In this document: one piece after another, positions 5,118 through 5,995 of the stretch
Position numbering within the stretch: position 1 is the first letter of the stretch
Layout of the letters: each line of letters begins with the position of its first letter
DNA from: Sphingomonadaceae bacterium
GTDB lineage: Bacteria > Pseudomonadota > Alphaproteobacteria > Sphingomonadales > Sphingomonadaceae
Reading direction: 5' to 3'
DNA length: 5,995 nucleotides
Assembly: GCA_019245455.1 (NCBI GenBank)
Contig: JAFARM010000404.1
Coordinates: 1-5,995 of the forward strand
Position numbers and translations under genes: made by a program
Notes under the pieces: generated by a model
Told to the model about the DNA's origin: nothing
Databases searched by the model: none
Seen by the model: the letters and a program-made list of their open reading frames with translations, nothing else

Positions 5118-5157
5118 CCCTCCCCCCCTGGCGCGAAGCGCCAGAGAGCGGGGAGGG
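5118..5157. repeat. Two-part hairpin between pyrF and trpF (REP-like)
   Basis: An inner perfect 7-bp stem (5128-5134 with 5138-5144, loop gaa) sits within an outer 8-bp stem (ccctcccc at 5118-5125 with ggggaggg at 5150-5157), with a small asymmetric internal loop. No T-tract follows, so it is not a plain intrinsic terminator. It lies 31 bases after the pyrF stop and 17 bases before the trpF ATG. It may be a dispersed intergenic repeat, an mRNA stabiliser, or a structure that limits trpF translation. Confidence 0.75.
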
Positions 5158-5174
5158 CCGTGGGGGCATCGGCT

Positions 5175-5807
5175 ATGACCCACGTCAAGATCTGCGGCCT
5201 GTCGACGCGCGCCACGGTCGAGGCGGCGGTCGCGGCGGGGGCGAGCCACATCGGCTTCACCTTCTTCCCGCCGTCCCCGCGCAATGTGACGCCCGACGCC
5301 GCGCTGGCGCTGGGGCGGGACTTCGCCGGGCGCGTCGTCCGCGTCGGCGTCTTCGTCGATCCGGACGACGAGCTGCTCGACCGCGCCGCGCCCGCGATCG
5401 ACGTCGTCCAGCTTCACGGCAGCGAGCCGCCCGAACGCCTCGCCGCCGTCCGCGCGCGGCTCGGCAAGCCGGTGTGGCGCGCCGCTGGGGTCGCCAGCCG
5501 AGAGGACATCCGCGCGGCCATCGCCAGCGCAGGAAGCGCCGACCGGTTGCTGTTCGACGCCAAAGCGCCTAGGGGAGCGCCCCTGCCCGGCGGCAACGGC
5601 CTGCGCTTCGATTGGCGGCTGCTCGCCGAGGCCGCGCCGCAGCGGCCGTGGGGTCTGTCGGGCGGGCTGGACGCGGCGAGCGTGGCGGACGCGGTGCGCC
5701 TCACCGCCGCGCCGCTGGTCGATGTGTCGTCGGGAGTCGAGGAGAGCGCGGGCGTGAAGTCGGTCGACAAGATCAAGGCGTTCGTCGCCGCGGTCCGGGC
5801 CGCGTGA
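5175..5807 (+). CDS. trpF: Phosphoribosylanthranilate isomerase
   Basis: 210 residues, normal for the family. It converts phosphoribosylanthranilate to CdRP in tryptophan synthesis, on a cytoplasmic TIM barrel. The general base C7 is in VKICGLST and the general acid D128 in LLFDAKAP. Other family motifs are FFPPSPR (30-36), VGVFVD (57-62), VQLHG (78-82), PWGLSGGLD (158-166) and VDVSSGVE (182-189), the last two forming the phosphate site. The frame is open back to a GTG at 5160, but a purine-rich GGAGGG at 5152-5157 is too close to that GTG. The ATG at 5175 has a ggggg stretch 8 bases before it and starts right at the conserved HVKICGL, so it is preferred. The gene overlaps trpB by one base (TGATG). 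Confidence 0.96.
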   Translation: MTHVKICGLSTRATVEAAVAAGASHIGFTFFPPSPRNVTPDAALALGRDFAGRVVRVGVFVDPDDELLDRAAPAIDVVQLHGSEPPERLAAVRARLGKPVWRAAGVASREDIRAAIASAGSADRLLFDAKAPRGAPLPGGNGLRFDWRLLAEAAPQRPWGLSGGLDAASVADAVRLTAAPLVDVSSGVEESAGVKSVDKIKAFVAAVRAA

Positions 5808-5995
5808 TGGCCACGGCTGCGACCCTGCCCCCGAGCCTCCGCGCCGGTCCCGACGCGCGCGGCCACTTCGGCGCGTTCGGCGGCCGCTACGTCGCCGAGA
5901 CGCTGATGCCGCTGATCCTCGACCTCGAGCGCGAGTATCGCGCGGCGCAGGCCGACCCCGCCTTCGCCGCCGAGTTCGACCACCTGCTCAACCAC
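5807..5995 (+). CDS. trpB: Tryptophan synthase beta chain, N-terminal fragment
   Basis: The first 63 codons are open to the window's edge and the gene continues beyond. It encodes the PLP-dependent subunit that joins indole and serine to make tryptophan. The part seen contains the family's N-terminal signature [18 protein letters not shown] (20-37), followed by [16 protein letters not shown]. The PLP lysine and the substrate loops lie outside the window. The ATG at 5807 shares a base with the trpF stop (TGATG at 5805-5809), which points to translational coupling. trpA would be expected next but cannot be seen. The first 16 or so residues are a variable leader before the conserved core. Confidence 0.96.
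   Translation, partial: MATAATLPPSLRAGPDARGHFGAFGGRYVAETLMPLILDLEREYRAAQADPAFAAEFDHLLNH

Noticed and set aside
5118..5157. An intrinsic terminator or trp attenuator between pyrF and trpF
   Set aside because: No T-run follows the stem on the plus strand, and there is no short open frame with Trp codons.
4000..5284. Two overlapping minus-strand frames of about 400 codons opposite lapA-like/pyrF
   Set aside because: They are antisense to pyrF and trpF, which have all active-site residues; their composition is that of a shadow frame.

Overview
This is a G+C-rich stretch of ordinary bacterial chromosome, most likely from an alphaproteobacterium of the order Sphingomonadales. That placement is inferred from the order lapA-like / pyrF / trpF / trpB, the short single-domain CinA-like protein, the style of the Map and RadC proteins, and REP-like hairpin repeats between genes. 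I cannot name the genus.

Layout. Positions 1-1419 hold a plus-strand run of at least three, probably four, small low-complexity proteins. Three have complete signal peptides, and their mature parts are rich in Gly, Ser, Thr, Ala and Met with some His and no Cys. The run ends at a strong intrinsic terminator (1442-1469). At the left edge, positions 1-57 are a perfect inverted copy of 308-364 inside the first complete gene, so the first gene is chimeric or damaged, or the window starts at a mis-joined contig end. Positions 1420-1635 are a convergent intergenic region with a perfect 30-bp inverted repeat. On the minus strand follow radC (1636-2316) and map (2433-3245), separated by a REP/BIME-like inverted repeat. 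From 3312 everything is on the plus strand: a CinA-like MoCF-domain protein, a LapA-domain membrane protein, pyrF, trpF and the first 63 codons of trpB, which runs off the window.

How the genes work together. pyrF makes UMP in pyrimidine synthesis. trpF and trpB catalyse steps of tryptophan synthesis. The lapA/pyrF junction (ATGA) and trpF/trpB junction (TGATG) overlap, which suggests translational coupling. map (N-terminal Met removal) and radC are housekeeping genes transcribed away from the cinA-like gene through a 66-bp divergent gap with no clear promoter.

I see no defence system, prophage, insertion sequence, CRISPR array, tRNA or rRNA. The parts most worth a second look are the tandem array of secreted low-complexity proteins, the inverted duplication at its edge, and three different inverted-repeat families between the genes.
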